A stretch of 64,000 nt of DNA from Nannocystis bainbridge (GTDB lineage Bacteria > Myxococcota_A > Polyangia > Nannocystales > Nannocystaceae), in NCBI RefSeq assembly GCF_028368995.1, contig NZ_JAQNDL010000004.1, positions 628,001 to 692,000 on the forward strand, read 5' to 3'. Shown piece by piece: positions 43,074 to 50,904 of this stretch. The notes under the pieces were generated by a model. That model saw only the letters and a program-made list of their open reading frames with translations, was not told the DNA's origin and did no database searches. The position numbers and the translations under genes are program-made. Each line of letters starts with the position of its first letter. Position 1 is the first letter of the stretch.

Positions 43074-44513
43074 TCAGACGCGCAGCTCGGCGCTCGGGCG
43101 CGGCACGGCGAGGTCGTCGAGCAAGGCGCGGGCGCACGGGAGCACGACCGAGCGCATGCACTGGGCGGCCAGGGCGATGCGCTCGGCGGCGGGGAGGCGG
43201 CCGTGGCGGCGCAGGAGGGCCGGTTCGAGGCGGTCGGGCGGAGGCGCGGCGATCTGGACGGTGAGGGCCTCGGCGACGGCGCGGCGCAGGCCGGGGCCGC
43301 CGCGCGACAGGGCCCACTGGACGGTGCGCCAGGCCAGCGCGGCGTGGCGCCCCTCGTCGGCGGCGATCCGGCGCAGGGTGGCGGCGAGGGCCGGATCGTC
43401 ACATGTCCTCGCGGCCAGGTCGAGCTCGGCCGCGGCGAGGGTCTCGCCGACGCAGCCCTCGCGCACGACGGCGGCGACGAGGGCTGCCAGATCGCCGGGA
43501 CCTTCGAGGGCGCCGGCCACGGCCAGCGGCCCGGGGCCGAGCGGGGCGCCGGCGTAAGCACCGGCGATGGCGAAGGCGAGGCGAGCGTGCAGGACCTCGT
43601 CGAGCTGGGCGGCGCAGGCCTCGTGGACCAGGGCGGGCGGGGCGGCGTGGGCGAGCAGCTGCAGGCTGAAGCGCGCGAACGAGGCGACCGAGGCGTGTTC
43701 GGCGAGGGCGTCGGCGGTCCACAGCGCCGCGAGCTCGGCGCGAGCGGCCGCGTCGAGGCCGGCGACGAAGGCGGGGGCGGGGCCGCCGGCGTCGGCGTGC
43801 CAGTCGCGGCGATCGATCGCCGCGGCGGTGCGAGCTGTCCCTTCGACCAGGAAGGGGCGGCCGTCGGTGCAGTTCCAGCTGTACTCGATCACGTGGCAGC
43901 ACTGGCCCTCGATGGTGAACGGGCCGCACGCGAGCTTGAAGCCGAAGTCGGGGCACACTTCGGGGAGCGAGCCGAGGCAGTCGGGCGCGCACGCGTCACA
44001 GCTCTCCAGGCCGTCGGCCAGCGGCGCGCAGATCTGCATGTAATCGTAGCATTGGGACGTGTCGTAATCCTCGCAGCCGGGGATCTCGAGCAGGTCGGCG
44101 GGCATGACCTCGTCGCCGAGGTCCATGAGGTTGACGCAGGCGGGGCCGGTGGTGGTGTCGGCCGTGGTGCTCGAGGAGGTCGTGGTGGTGGTGTCGTCGG
44201 TGGTGCTGGTCGTGGTCGTGGTCGTGGTCGCCGGCTCGACGGGGCCGGTGCTGTCGCTGGTGGTGACGATCGTGGTGCTGGTGCCGGTGGTGGAGGTGGT
44301 CGTCAGCGGGCCGGTGGTCGGGTCGCCGGGGATGGTTGTGGTGCCCGGCGCGGTGGTGCTGCCGTTCGTGGTGGTGGTGGTGGTGGTGGTGCCCGTTCCG
44401 GTGGCGGTGCCGGCGTCGTCGAGCGGCGGCCGGGGGCACCCTGCCGCGACGGTGAGGCCGAGAGCGTGGAGGAGAGCGACCCGGAGACAGGAGAGCGAAG
44501 AGGCGGCCGACAT
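43074..44513 (-). CDS. Lipoprotein with ferritin-like domain
   Basis: 479 residues from MSAASSLSCLRVALLHALGL with a lipobox AAGC. A Thr-rich linker of about 100 residues, a Cys-rich module (about 125-220; CEDYDTSQCYDYMQICAPLA) and a C-terminal helical domain (about 270-470) follow. The helical domain carries TADALAEHASVASFARFSLQ, QLDEVLHARLAFA and ADEGRHAALAW, whose Glu and His placing resembles a ferritin-like diiron four-helix bundle. This unusual pairing of an exported Cys-rich module with a diiron domain suggests an envelope metal-binding or oxidase protein. Confidence 0.82.
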   Translation of the reverse strand: MSAASSLSCLRVALLHALGLTVAAGCPRPPLDDAGTATGTGTTTTTTTTNGSTTAPGTTTIPGDPTTGPLTTTSTTGTSTTIVTTSDSTGPVEPATTTTTTTSTTDDTTTTTSSSTTADTTTGPACVNLMDLGDEVMPADLLEIPGCEDYDTSQCYDYMQICAPLADGLESCDACAPDCLGSLPEVCPDFGFKLACGPFTIEGQCCHVIEYSWNCTDGRPFLVEGTARTAAAIDRRDWHADAGGPAPAFVAGLDAAARAELAALWTADALAEHASVASFARFSLQLLAHAAPPALVHEACAAQLDEVLHARLAFAIAGAYAGAPLGPGPLAVAGALEGPGDLAALVAAVVREGCVGETLAAAELDLAARTCDDPALAATLRRIAADEGRHAALAWRTVQWALSRGGPGLRRAVAEALTVQIAAPPPDRLEPALLRRHGRLPAAERIALAAQCMRSVVLPCARALLDDLAVPRPSAELRV

Positions 44514-44899
44514 CCTCGCCAGGCTACGCGGACGCCGGCGGCCGCGGAACCTGGCGCCGGGGCGGGACATCACGCGCACGGTCCCGGCGGCGGTGATGGA
44601 TCGCGGGCGCGCCGGCCACGGCGGGCGGTCGGCCGTCCGCGCTGCGCGGTGGCGACCGCGGATGTCCCAAGGGCCATGTCGGCCCGGTCGCTCGTCCGCC
44701 GCCGGCGACGGGCGACGCATTCGCCACGGTCGCGGTCGCCAGCCGCGCAGGTCGGGCGACGGCGCCGCGAATGGCCTGCTTCGATCGGGGGGACGCCGCA
44801 GCCAATCACCGCACCGCGGCGCGGCAGACGAGCGACGGCCGTCGGATCTGCGGCGGGCTCGCGTCGGCGCGCCCGCGGCACGGTGCTACACGGATCGCC
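44514..44899. other. Divergent intergenic region
   Basis: A 386-nt gap between the ferritin-like lipoprotein (-) and the RsbW-STAS gene (+). It holds a palindrome copy at 44661-44680 (GATGTCCCAAGGGCCATGTC) and no credible gene. Promoters of both neighbours must lie here, but none stands out. Confidence 0.6.
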
Positions 44900-45709
44900 G
44901 TGAACGGGTCTGCTCAGCTCTGCCTCGCAATCGCCAGCCGACGCGTGGAGGTCGAGTCCGCGTCGCAGGCCGTCCATGGGTTTCTGCGCCGGATCGGCGT
45001 CGACGACGAGGCCTGTTGGCGCACCGACGTCGCGGTCCGCGAGGCGGTCGCCAACGCGATCGTGCACGGCAACGGCGAGGACCCTGGCAAGCAGGTCGGC
45101 GTCGCGGTCGAACTCGGCGGCGGGCGGGTGACCGTGCGCGTCCACGACGAGGGCGCCGGGTGGGACGGGGCGCGATTGGCCGATCCGCGCGAGGAGTCGC
45201 GCCGGCTCGAGCCGCGCGGGCGCGGGGTGTTCTTGATGCGCCACTTCATGGACGAGGTGGTCCACGATCGCCGGGCCGGCGGCGGGACGACGGTGACGAT
45301 GTCGACGCGCCTGCACGACCGCGTGAAGCCGCCGAGCGTGAGCTACGAGCCGCTGGCGCGGGAGGCCAGGACCGTCGTGGCGCTGCGCCAGCGCGGCGAG
45401 GTCCGCGTGTTCGAGCCGATCGGCAAGCTCACGATCGGCGCCGGCGCGGTGGCCCTGCGCGAGGCGGTGTTCGCGGCGCTGGCCGGCGGGACGCGCAAGA
45501 TCGTCGTCGACCTCGGCAAGGTGACGACGGTCGACTCGTCGGGCATCGGCGCGCTGGTCAGCGCGTTCTCGTCGGCGCTGAACTGCGACGGGCAGCTGGC
45601 GCTGTGCCGGGTGCCGCCGAAGGTGCTCGAGCTCCTGCTGGTGACCCATCTCATCGGCGTGTTCGAGGTGTACGCCGGCGAGCTCGAGGCGGTCGTGGCG
45701 CTCGAGTAG
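44900..45709 (+). CDS. RsbW-like anti-sigma kinase fused to a STAS domain
   Basis: 269 residues from a GTG at 44900. The first 135 residues are a HATPase_c kinase fold with N box REAVANAIVHGN, G1 box HDEGAGWD and G2 box GRGVFLMRHFMDEVV, as in RsbW/SpoIIAB. The rest is a STAS domain (VVDLGKVTTVDSSGIGALVS) with the conserved target Ser. Usually these are two separate proteins, an anti-sigma kinase and its antagonist; here both are in one chain, so the kinase may control its own antagonist in cis. No sigma factor is adjacent. Confidence 0.88.
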   Translation: MNGSAQLCLAIASRRVEVESASQAVHGFLRRIGVDDEACWRTDVAVREAVANAIVHGNGEDPGKQVGVAVELGGGRVTVRVHDEGAGWDGARLADPREESRRLEPRGRGVFLMRHFMDEVVHDRRAGGGTTVTMSTRLHDRVKPPSVSYEPLAREARTVVALRQRGEVRVFEPIGKLTIGAGAVALREAVFAALAGGTRKIVVDLGKVTTVDSSGIGALVSAFSSALNCDGQLALCRVPPKVLELLLVTHLIGVFEVYAGELEAVVALE

Positions 45710-45713
45710 TAGT

Positions 45714-45781
45714 GTTCTTTAGGACATGTCTCGAAGGGCATGTCGTAAAGAACATGCGCTTCGAGACATGTCCCGAAGGGC
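45714..45781. repeat. Long composite palindrome between convergent genes
   Basis: The whole gap between the RsbW-STAS end (45709) and the Rnk end (45782) is a repeat element. GGACATGTCTCGAAG near its left is exactly matched by the inverted CTTCGAGACATGTCC near its right, and GTTCTTTA by TAAAGAAC. The stems suggest a bidirectional terminator. Confidence 0.85.
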
Positions 45782-46189
45782 TCACAGGTCGTGGTCGCCC
45801 ATGGCCTCGGGCTGGTAGAGGATCTCGAGCACGCGGAGCTCGGCGACCCGACCGCCCGGCAGCGGCCACTCGATGGCCTGGCCGACGGTGAGGCCGAGCA
45901 GGGCGCTGCCGACCGGGGCGAGCACGGAGACGCGATCGGGGCCGGCGTCGCCGGGATAGACGAGGGTGAGCTCGAACTCCCGCTCGCTGTGCTGCTCGCG
46001 TAAGCGCACGCGTGAGTTCATCGACACCACGTCGGGCGGGAGCGCGGTCGAGTCGACGACGGCGGCGCGCTCGAGCTCGTCGTCGAGGGCCTCGGCGGCG
46101 TCGGTACCGCGGACCGGGGGGCTGGCGAGCAGGCGCTTGAGCCGGCCGAGGTCGTGGCGAGAGATCGTGATCGGGACGTCGGTTTGCAT
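45782..46189 (-). CDS. rnk: GreA/GreB-family nucleoside diphosphate kinase regulator
   Basis: 135 residues from MQTDVPITISRHDLGRLKRL. The C-terminal FKBP-like domain shared with GreA is clear: VSMNSRVRLREQHSEREFEL, LVYPGDAGPDRVSVLAPVGS and LGLTVGQAIEWPLPGG. The N-terminal coiled coil is short, as in Rnk. Rnk binds RNA polymerase but does not stimulate cleavage. A strong intrinsic terminator sits between its promoter region and the start codon (46203-46236). Confidence 0.93.
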   Translation of the reverse strand: MQTDVPITISRHDLGRLKRLLASPPVRGTDAAEALDDELERAAVVDSTALPPDVVSMNSRVRLREQHSEREFELTLVYPGDAGPDRVSVLAPVGSALLGLTVGQAIEWPLPGGRVAELRVLEILYQPEAMGDHDL

Positions 46190-46202
46190 GGCGTGGCCTC
46201 GG

Positions 46203-46236
46203 GAAAAAGACGAAGCCCGCCGGAGCGGCGGGCTTC
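46203..46236 (-). terminator. Intrinsic terminator in the rnk leader
   Basis: On the minus strand, stem GAAGCCCGCC, loop GCTCC, stem GGCGGGCTTC, then GTCTTTTTCCC. The U-run ends about 13 nt before the rnk ATG (46189), so this is a leader terminator or attenuator, not a 3' terminator. It is the clearest rho-independent terminator in the window. Confidence 0.85.
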
Positions 46237-46480
46237 GGCCTAAGAATGCGCGACGGTCCGGACCTGTGCAACCGCGGCGGGCGGGCGGCGCGCGCGAGGG
46301 CCGAAACCTGGCCGTTGCGACAGGTGGAGCGCCGGCGCGGCCGGCGGTCGCGGCCGCGCGGGCGTCGTCCGCGCTGGACACGAATGCGACAGCAAGACCC
46401 GGAGTGCCGCGGGCCGCCGGACCGGCTAGCGTGGCGGAAGCGGCGGGGTGGTCCGCCGAACAACAGGAGCACGAGCGCCC

Positions 46481-47554
46481 ATGTCCACCAATTCCGCCGC
46501 GCGCGCGGCAGCCGTCACCTGCGATCCTCGCTGGCCGGCCCTGGTCGCGGCCGATCCGAACGCCGACGACAACTTCTTCTACTCGGTCATGACGACCGGC
46601 GTGTACTGCCGCCCGTCGTGTGCCTCGCGGACGCCGCGGCCGGAGAACGTCGCCTTCCACGCCACGGTGGCCGAGGCCGAGGCCGCGGGGTTCCGCGCGT
46701 GCAAGCGCTGCAAGCCGGGCGGGCCGTCGCAGGCCGAGCTGCACGCGGAGATGGTGGCGGCGCTGTGTCGCTACATCGAGGGCGCCGAGACTGCGCCGCG
46801 GCTGGAGGTGCTGGCGGCGCAGGCGGGCCTGAGCGCGTACCACGTGCACCGGATCTTCAAGGCGGTGACGGGCGTGACGCCGCGCGCCTACGCGGCCGCC
46901 CGTCGCGACGCGCGCCTGCGCGAGGAGCTGCGGCGCGGCAGCTCGGTCACCGAGGCCATCCACGGCGCGGGCTACGGCTCGGGCGGCCGCTTCTACGCGC
47001 GCGCCGAGCAGGTGCTGGGCATGACGCCGTCGGCCTACCGCGCCGGCGGAGCGGCCACGGCGATCCACTTCGCCGTCGGCGAGTGCTCGCTCGGATCGAT
47101 CCTGGTCGCCGCCAGCACGCGCGGGGTGTGTGCGATCCTGCTGGGCGACGATCCGGACCGGCTGGTGCGCGACCTGCAGGACCGGTTCCCGCGCGCCGAG
47201 CTGATCGGCGACGACCCGGCGTTCGAGCGCCAGGTGGCGACGGTGATCGCGTTCGTCGAGGCGCCCGGGCTCGGCCTCGACCTGCCGCTCGACGTCCGCG
47301 GCACCGCGTTCCAGCAGCGCGTGTGGCAGGCGCTGCGCGGCATCCCGCCCGGCGCGAAGGTCTGCTACGCCGACATCGCCGAGCGCATCGGGGCGCCGCG
47401 CTCGGTCCGGGCCGTGTCCCAGGCCTGCGCCGCGAACGCGCTGGCGGTGGCGATTCCGTGCCATCGCGTGGTCCAGCGCGACGGCGGGCTGTCGGGCTAC
47501 CGCTGGGGCGTCGAGCGCAAGCGCAAGCTGCTCGACCGCGAAGCCAGCGCGTGA
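46481..47554 (+). CDS. ada: Bifunctional Ada: DNA methyl-phosphotriester and O6-methylguanine methyltransferase
   Basis: 357 residues, ATG 46481 with CAGGAG upstream. N-terminal Ada zinc domain with Cys43, Cys47, Cys74 and Cys77 (GVYCRPSCASR, ACKRCKPG), where the first Cys accepts a methyl group from phosphotriesters. The AraC-type HTH follows (PRLEVLAAQAGLSAYHVHRI). The C-terminal methyltransferase has the acceptor Cys327 in AIPCHRVVQRDGGLSGY. Complete layout of E. coli Ada; it repairs and senses alkylation. It is about 290 nt from rnk on the other strand. Confidence 0.97.
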   Translation: MSTNSAARAAAVTCDPRWPALVAADPNADDNFFYSVMTTGVYCRPSCASRTPRPENVAFHATVAEAEAAGFRACKRCKPGGPSQAELHAEMVAALCRYIEGAETAPRLEVLAAQAGLSAYHVHRIFKAVTGVTPRAYAAARRDARLREELRRGSSVTEAIHGAGYGSGGRFYARAEQVLGMTPSAYRAGGAATAIHFAVGECSLGSILVAASTRGVCAILLGDDPDRLVRDLQDRFPRAELIGDDPAFERQVATVIAFVEAPGLGLDLPLDVRGTAFQQRVWQALRGIPPGAKVCYADIAERIGAPRSVRAVSQACAANALAVAIPCHRVVQRDGGLSGYRWGVERKRKLLDREASA

Positions 47555-47560
47555 CGGCTG

Positions 47561-47673
47561 CATGACCGAGGGGACATGTCCCTTCGGTCATGGCCGATGG
47601 TGTCGAGCGAAATGTCCGAGGGGACATGTCCGATGGGTCATCATCGTGTGACCGGCAGGACATGTCCGTTCGG
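47561..47673. repeat. Palindrome cluster between convergent ada and lipoprotein
   Basis: 47561-47592 is a nearly perfect 32-nt inverted repeat: left arm CATGACCGAG, central GGGACATGTCCC, right arm TTCGGTCATG. Two further units follow (AGGGGACATGTCCGATGGG and AGGACATGTCCGTTCGGTCA). It sits between the ends of ada and the Cys-rich lipoprotein and is likely a bidirectional stop. Confidence 0.85.
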
Positions 47674-48306
47674 TCATGGCGGAGGCGCCGCGCAGGCGCC
47701 CACCGCCGCGAACTTCGCGGCGCAGGCGAACCCCTTCTCGGTCAAGGCGCACAGCTCGCCCTCGATGCAGTCTTGGGCCAGCGGGTCGCAGGTGGCGAGG
47801 CACATGTAGTGATAGTCGCCGAAGCTCTTGGCGCACACCTGGCCCTCGGGACATTGCGGGGTGACGGCGGCGCCGTCGCAGAGCTCGACGCACACGCCCT
47901 GCTCGCTGGGGATCACGTTCCAGCACAACAGGCCGGCGGCGCAGTCGTCGAGGCCGGTGCCGTAGCCGCCCTCGGCGATGCAGAGCTCGGCGATCTGGGC
48001 CGGGCTGTCGTCCAGCGGCACGCAGCGGGCCCCGTCGAGGGTCTGGTCGCCGGCGGTGCTGTAGAGGTTGCACTTCTGGCCCTCGGGACAGTCCTGCAGC
48101 CACGGGTCGCACTCGAACACGGGGCCAGGGCCGAAATCCGCCGCGGGGCCGGTCGGGTCGCCGCCGGTGGGCTCGCTGCTCGACGCCGGCTCGCCGTCGT
48201 CGTTTTCGTCGACCGGCTGGTCGCTCGTGTCAGCGCCACCGGCGGCCTCGCACGCGAGCGCGAGGGCGAGCGGGGCGAGCCGAAGGATCGAGATCGTGCG
48301 CGACAT
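47674..48306 (-). CDS. Cys-rich lipoprotein
   Basis: 210 residues starting MSRTISILRLAPLALALACE, lipobox LALAC. After an acidic Ser/Asp linker there are six repeated Cys pairs (CDPWLQDCPEGQKCNLYSTA, CPEGQVCAKSFGDYHYMCLA, CDPLAQDCIEGELCAL) of a pattern frequent in myxobacterial surface proteins. Function unknown. Confidence 0.8.
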   Translation of the reverse strand: MSRTISILRLAPLALALACEAAGGADTSDQPVDENDDGEPASSSEPTGGDPTGPAADFGPGPVFECDPWLQDCPEGQKCNLYSTAGDQTLDGARCVPLDDSPAQIAELCIAEGGYGTGLDDCAAGLLCWNVIPSEQGVCVELCDGAAVTPQCPEGQVCAKSFGDYHYMCLATCDPLAQDCIEGELCALTEKGFACAAKFAAVGACAAPPP

Positions 48307-48540
48307 GAGCGAGTTCCTCCATTCTCCACGCTAGCGGATCCGCCAGGCCCGCGCCGCGCGGGCGAGCGGAACCGCGACGGACGTCGCGCGGGTCGATTCG
48401 CCGTCAATGGTGGTACTCGGGGTGCGCCCATTGCGGGTCATCGCCATGTGCGACGATCGCGGGGCCGGACGCGAGCCCGCGGGCCGAGTTGAAGCCGGGC
48501 CTGCGGGCATCTACGCTGGTGAAATGAGCGGGGCAGGGTC

Positions 48541-49431
48541 GTGACGGTGCGCGCGGAGAGCCTCGATCTTTCGCTGCGCGAGGTGCTGTTGCTGCTCGAT
48601 CGCGGGATCCGGGCGGTCCAGGCCGAGCGCGGCCTGGTGGTCGACGGCGTCGTCGGCCCGAGGACGCGGGCCGCCCTCGACGACCTGCTGCGCGCGCCGA
48701 CCGGGGTGCCGCGCGGCAAGGGGATGTTCGTCCGCTCGGTGAAGCACGTCGGCTCGATCGAGGCGATGATGGCCCGAGTGGCGCAAGCCGGGCTGGGCTG
48801 GCTGGCGTTCCAGTGCATCTGGCAATACGCCGACAAGAAGAGCGCGGTGTGGACCGGCTTCTCGCGCCACGCCGCGGCGCTGCGCGCGGCCGGCCACGCG
48901 TGCTGGGTGTGGGGATTCCCGTACGCGGGGCGCGAGGCGGAATTCGTCGATGTCTTGCTCGGCACGGCGACCGGTTGCGGCGCGGCGGGCGTGCTCGTCG
49001 ACGCCGAATTGCCGTACGTCGAGGCGCCGGAGGCGGCGGCGCGATTGATGGCAGCGCTCTTGCCTGCCGCGCGCCGGGCCGGGCTGGCGGTCGGGCTGAC
49101 CTCGTACGGCGCGCCGTGGAACTTCCCGCGGTTCCCGTGGGCGGCGTTCACCGGGGTCGACTTCGCGGCGCCGCAGATCTACGACGCGAGCAACAATCAG
49201 GGCCCGGGCTACGCGCAGCGGTCGATCGCGGCCTATCGCACGCTCGGCTTCTCGCGCGTGGTCCCGGCCGGCCCGACGTTCGGCAAGACCGCCGCGCAAT
49301 GGTCGGCCCTTCACGCGTCGCTGCCGGTGCCCGACGGGGCGGTGGTGTGGTGGGATTGGTTCAACAGCACGCAGAATCCGTTCACCTGGAACGGCGTGCG
49401 AGATTTCGTGGTGCCGCCGCGGAATGTGTAG
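48541..49431 (+). CDS. Putative glycoside-hydrolase-like protein with peptidoglycan-binding N-terminus
   Basis: 296 residues from a GTG. Residues 1-55 (IRAVQAERGLVVDGVVGPRT, RAALDDLLRA) fit the PG_binding_1 helical motif. The rest looks like a TIM barrel: GLGWLAFQCIWQYA, AGHACWVWGFPYA, GAAGVLVDAELPYVEA, GLAVGLTSYGAPWNFP, GVDFAAPQIYD, VWWDWFNSTQNPF. The strand-end Asp/Glu residues (DAELP, APQIYD) are those expected of a GH25- or DUF1906-like cell-wall enzyme. Substrate inferred, not shown. A six-codon leader ORF overlaps its start. Confidence 0.65.
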   Translation: MTVRAESLDLSLREVLLLLDRGIRAVQAERGLVVDGVVGPRTRAALDDLLRAPTGVPRGKGMFVRSVKHVGSIEAMMARVAQAGLGWLAFQCIWQYADKKSAVWTGFSRHAAALRAAGHACWVWGFPYAGREAEFVDVLLGTATGCGAAGVLVDAELPYVEAPEAAARLMAALLPAARRAGLAVGLTSYGAPWNFPRFPWAAFTGVDFAAPQIYDASNNQGPGYAQRSIAAYRTLGFSRVVPAGPTFGKTAAQWSALHASLPVPDGAVVWWDWFNSTQNPFTWNGVRDFVVPPRNV

Positions 49432-49714
49432 AGTCGGGGGCCGCGGCGCGGCGTGCAGGCGCTGCCGGGACCGGCGCGCGGGCGTCGACGGTTTTCGCAG
49501 CTCGTGGCCATCGCCCGTTGAGGGCGGGTCTCGAGGTCTCGCGCCGACAGGTCGACTGCGCCGGCTCGCTCGCACGCGCGCGGGCCGCATGATCACGCAG
49601 GGCGCCGGGGCCGGGGCCGGTCGCCACCGCGCCCGGCGCGTCCGAGGGCCGTCGCCGCCCTGCCTCCGGAGCCGCGACCGCCCGGCGCGCCGACGATCTG
49701 CGAGACTGCGGCCC

Positions 49715-50272
49715 ATGACCGACACGCAGGCAGGCGACCGAACATCCTTGCTCGGCGTGATCCTCGGGCTCAGCGTCGGCGTGCTGATCGGCGGAGGGGT
49801 CACCTACCTCGGCGTCGACGCCACCGCCGCGGAGCTGCGCCTGCGCAGCGGCGGCGACATCGTCGAGGCCGACGTGCTCGACACGCGGGTGATGAAGGCG
49901 CGCAACACCGGGACCACGTACGAGGTCCGGTACGCTTTCACGCTGGCGGGAGCGGCCGAGACGTACACCCTCAGCGACGGGACCGGCCGCGAGGGCCTGT
50001 GGACCGCGCTGCCCGTGGCCGACTGGGAGGCCGCGCGCGCGTCGGGGAAGGTGGCAGTGCGCTACCTGCCGGGCGACCCGTGGGTGAGCCGTCCGGTCAA
50101 CGCCGCCGCGCCGCCGCTCGGCGACTCGATCGCCGGGCTCGTCCTGGGTCTGCTGATCGCGCTGCCCTGCTTGCTGTTGCTCGTCCGGGTCCTGATTCGC
50201 CGCCCGCCGCCGCCGCTCGTGGCCGCGAGTGAAGAAGTGCGGGCGCGACCGGGCCGGCGGTCCGCGGACTGA
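49715..50272 (+). CDS. DUF3592-like membrane protein
   Basis: 185 residues from MTDTQAGDRTSLLGVILGLS. Two transmembrane helices (LGVILGLSVGVLIGGGVTYL at the start, SIAGLVLGLLIALPCLLLLV near the end) enclose a beta-rich loop with GTTYEVRYAFTLAG and SGKVAVRYLPGDPWVSRPVN, as in DUF3592 proteins. The upstream open frame is not conserved-looking. Confidence 0.75.
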   Translation: MTDTQAGDRTSLLGVILGLSVGVLIGGGVTYLGVDATAAELRLRSGGDIVEADVLDTRVMKARNTGTTYEVRYAFTLAGAAETYTLSDGTGREGLWTALPVADWEAARASGKVAVRYLPGDPWVSRPVNAAAPPLGDSIAGLVLGLLIALPCLLLLVRVLIRRPPPPLVAASEEVRARPGRRSAD

Positions 50273-50904
50273 ACTTGGTCGGGGCGGGCGAGGCCGGCCG
50301 GTTCGACCTCGGTGCCTATCGTGGGAGCGTCGCGCTCGTCGGCCCTGGCCGGCGGACAATGGCATCACGCCAGAATGCAATGTGCCAGTGACCTCGAATC
50401 GCCCATGACAGGCGCTGCGCGCGCAAAATTCGCGCCGAACCATGTCCGCCACCGGCGTGGAGCGCCCCCAGGCCGAGGGGCAAGTTCGCCCATGGGTCGG
50501 GCCGCGGCAGGTGCGGAGCCCAGACCACAAACGGCGCTCGCCTGCGCCGAATTTGCGCCCCGAACCGGGCTCGAATGCGCGATGTCGCGCGACTGAGACG
50601 CGAAGGGGCGAAAATGACCTGAATTCGCCAGGAGAAGATCTCCCGCGAACGGTCCAGCTGGGTCTCGCTCTGGGTCCGAATCTGCGAAACCGCGAGCGGC
50701 CCGCGGTTGCGACGCGTACCTTGTTCCCCTCGAGGGCTGGGTAAAACGCGAACTTGGCGCCGCTGAATCGACCCATTCGATTGCGAGCGAGGCCGCGCAT
50801 TATCGGGGGATGCGGCCGCGGCTTCACGGTGCATTCCCTGGCTTCCATCGCCAATCCTTTTCGTGAAGATATCGCTGGGCGTCCCACAAACCCAGGAGAT
50901 TGCG
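50273..50904. other. Long intergenic region upstream of the CxxCH lipoprotein
   Basis: About 630 nt without a credible gene. A diverged direct repeat (AATTCGCGCCGAACC at 50427 and AATTTGCGCCCCGAACC at 50550) is visible. The last 80 nt become A/T-richer toward the 50905 start, with a CCAGGAG ribosome site at 50892. No classical promoter pair was confirmed. Confidence 0.55.
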
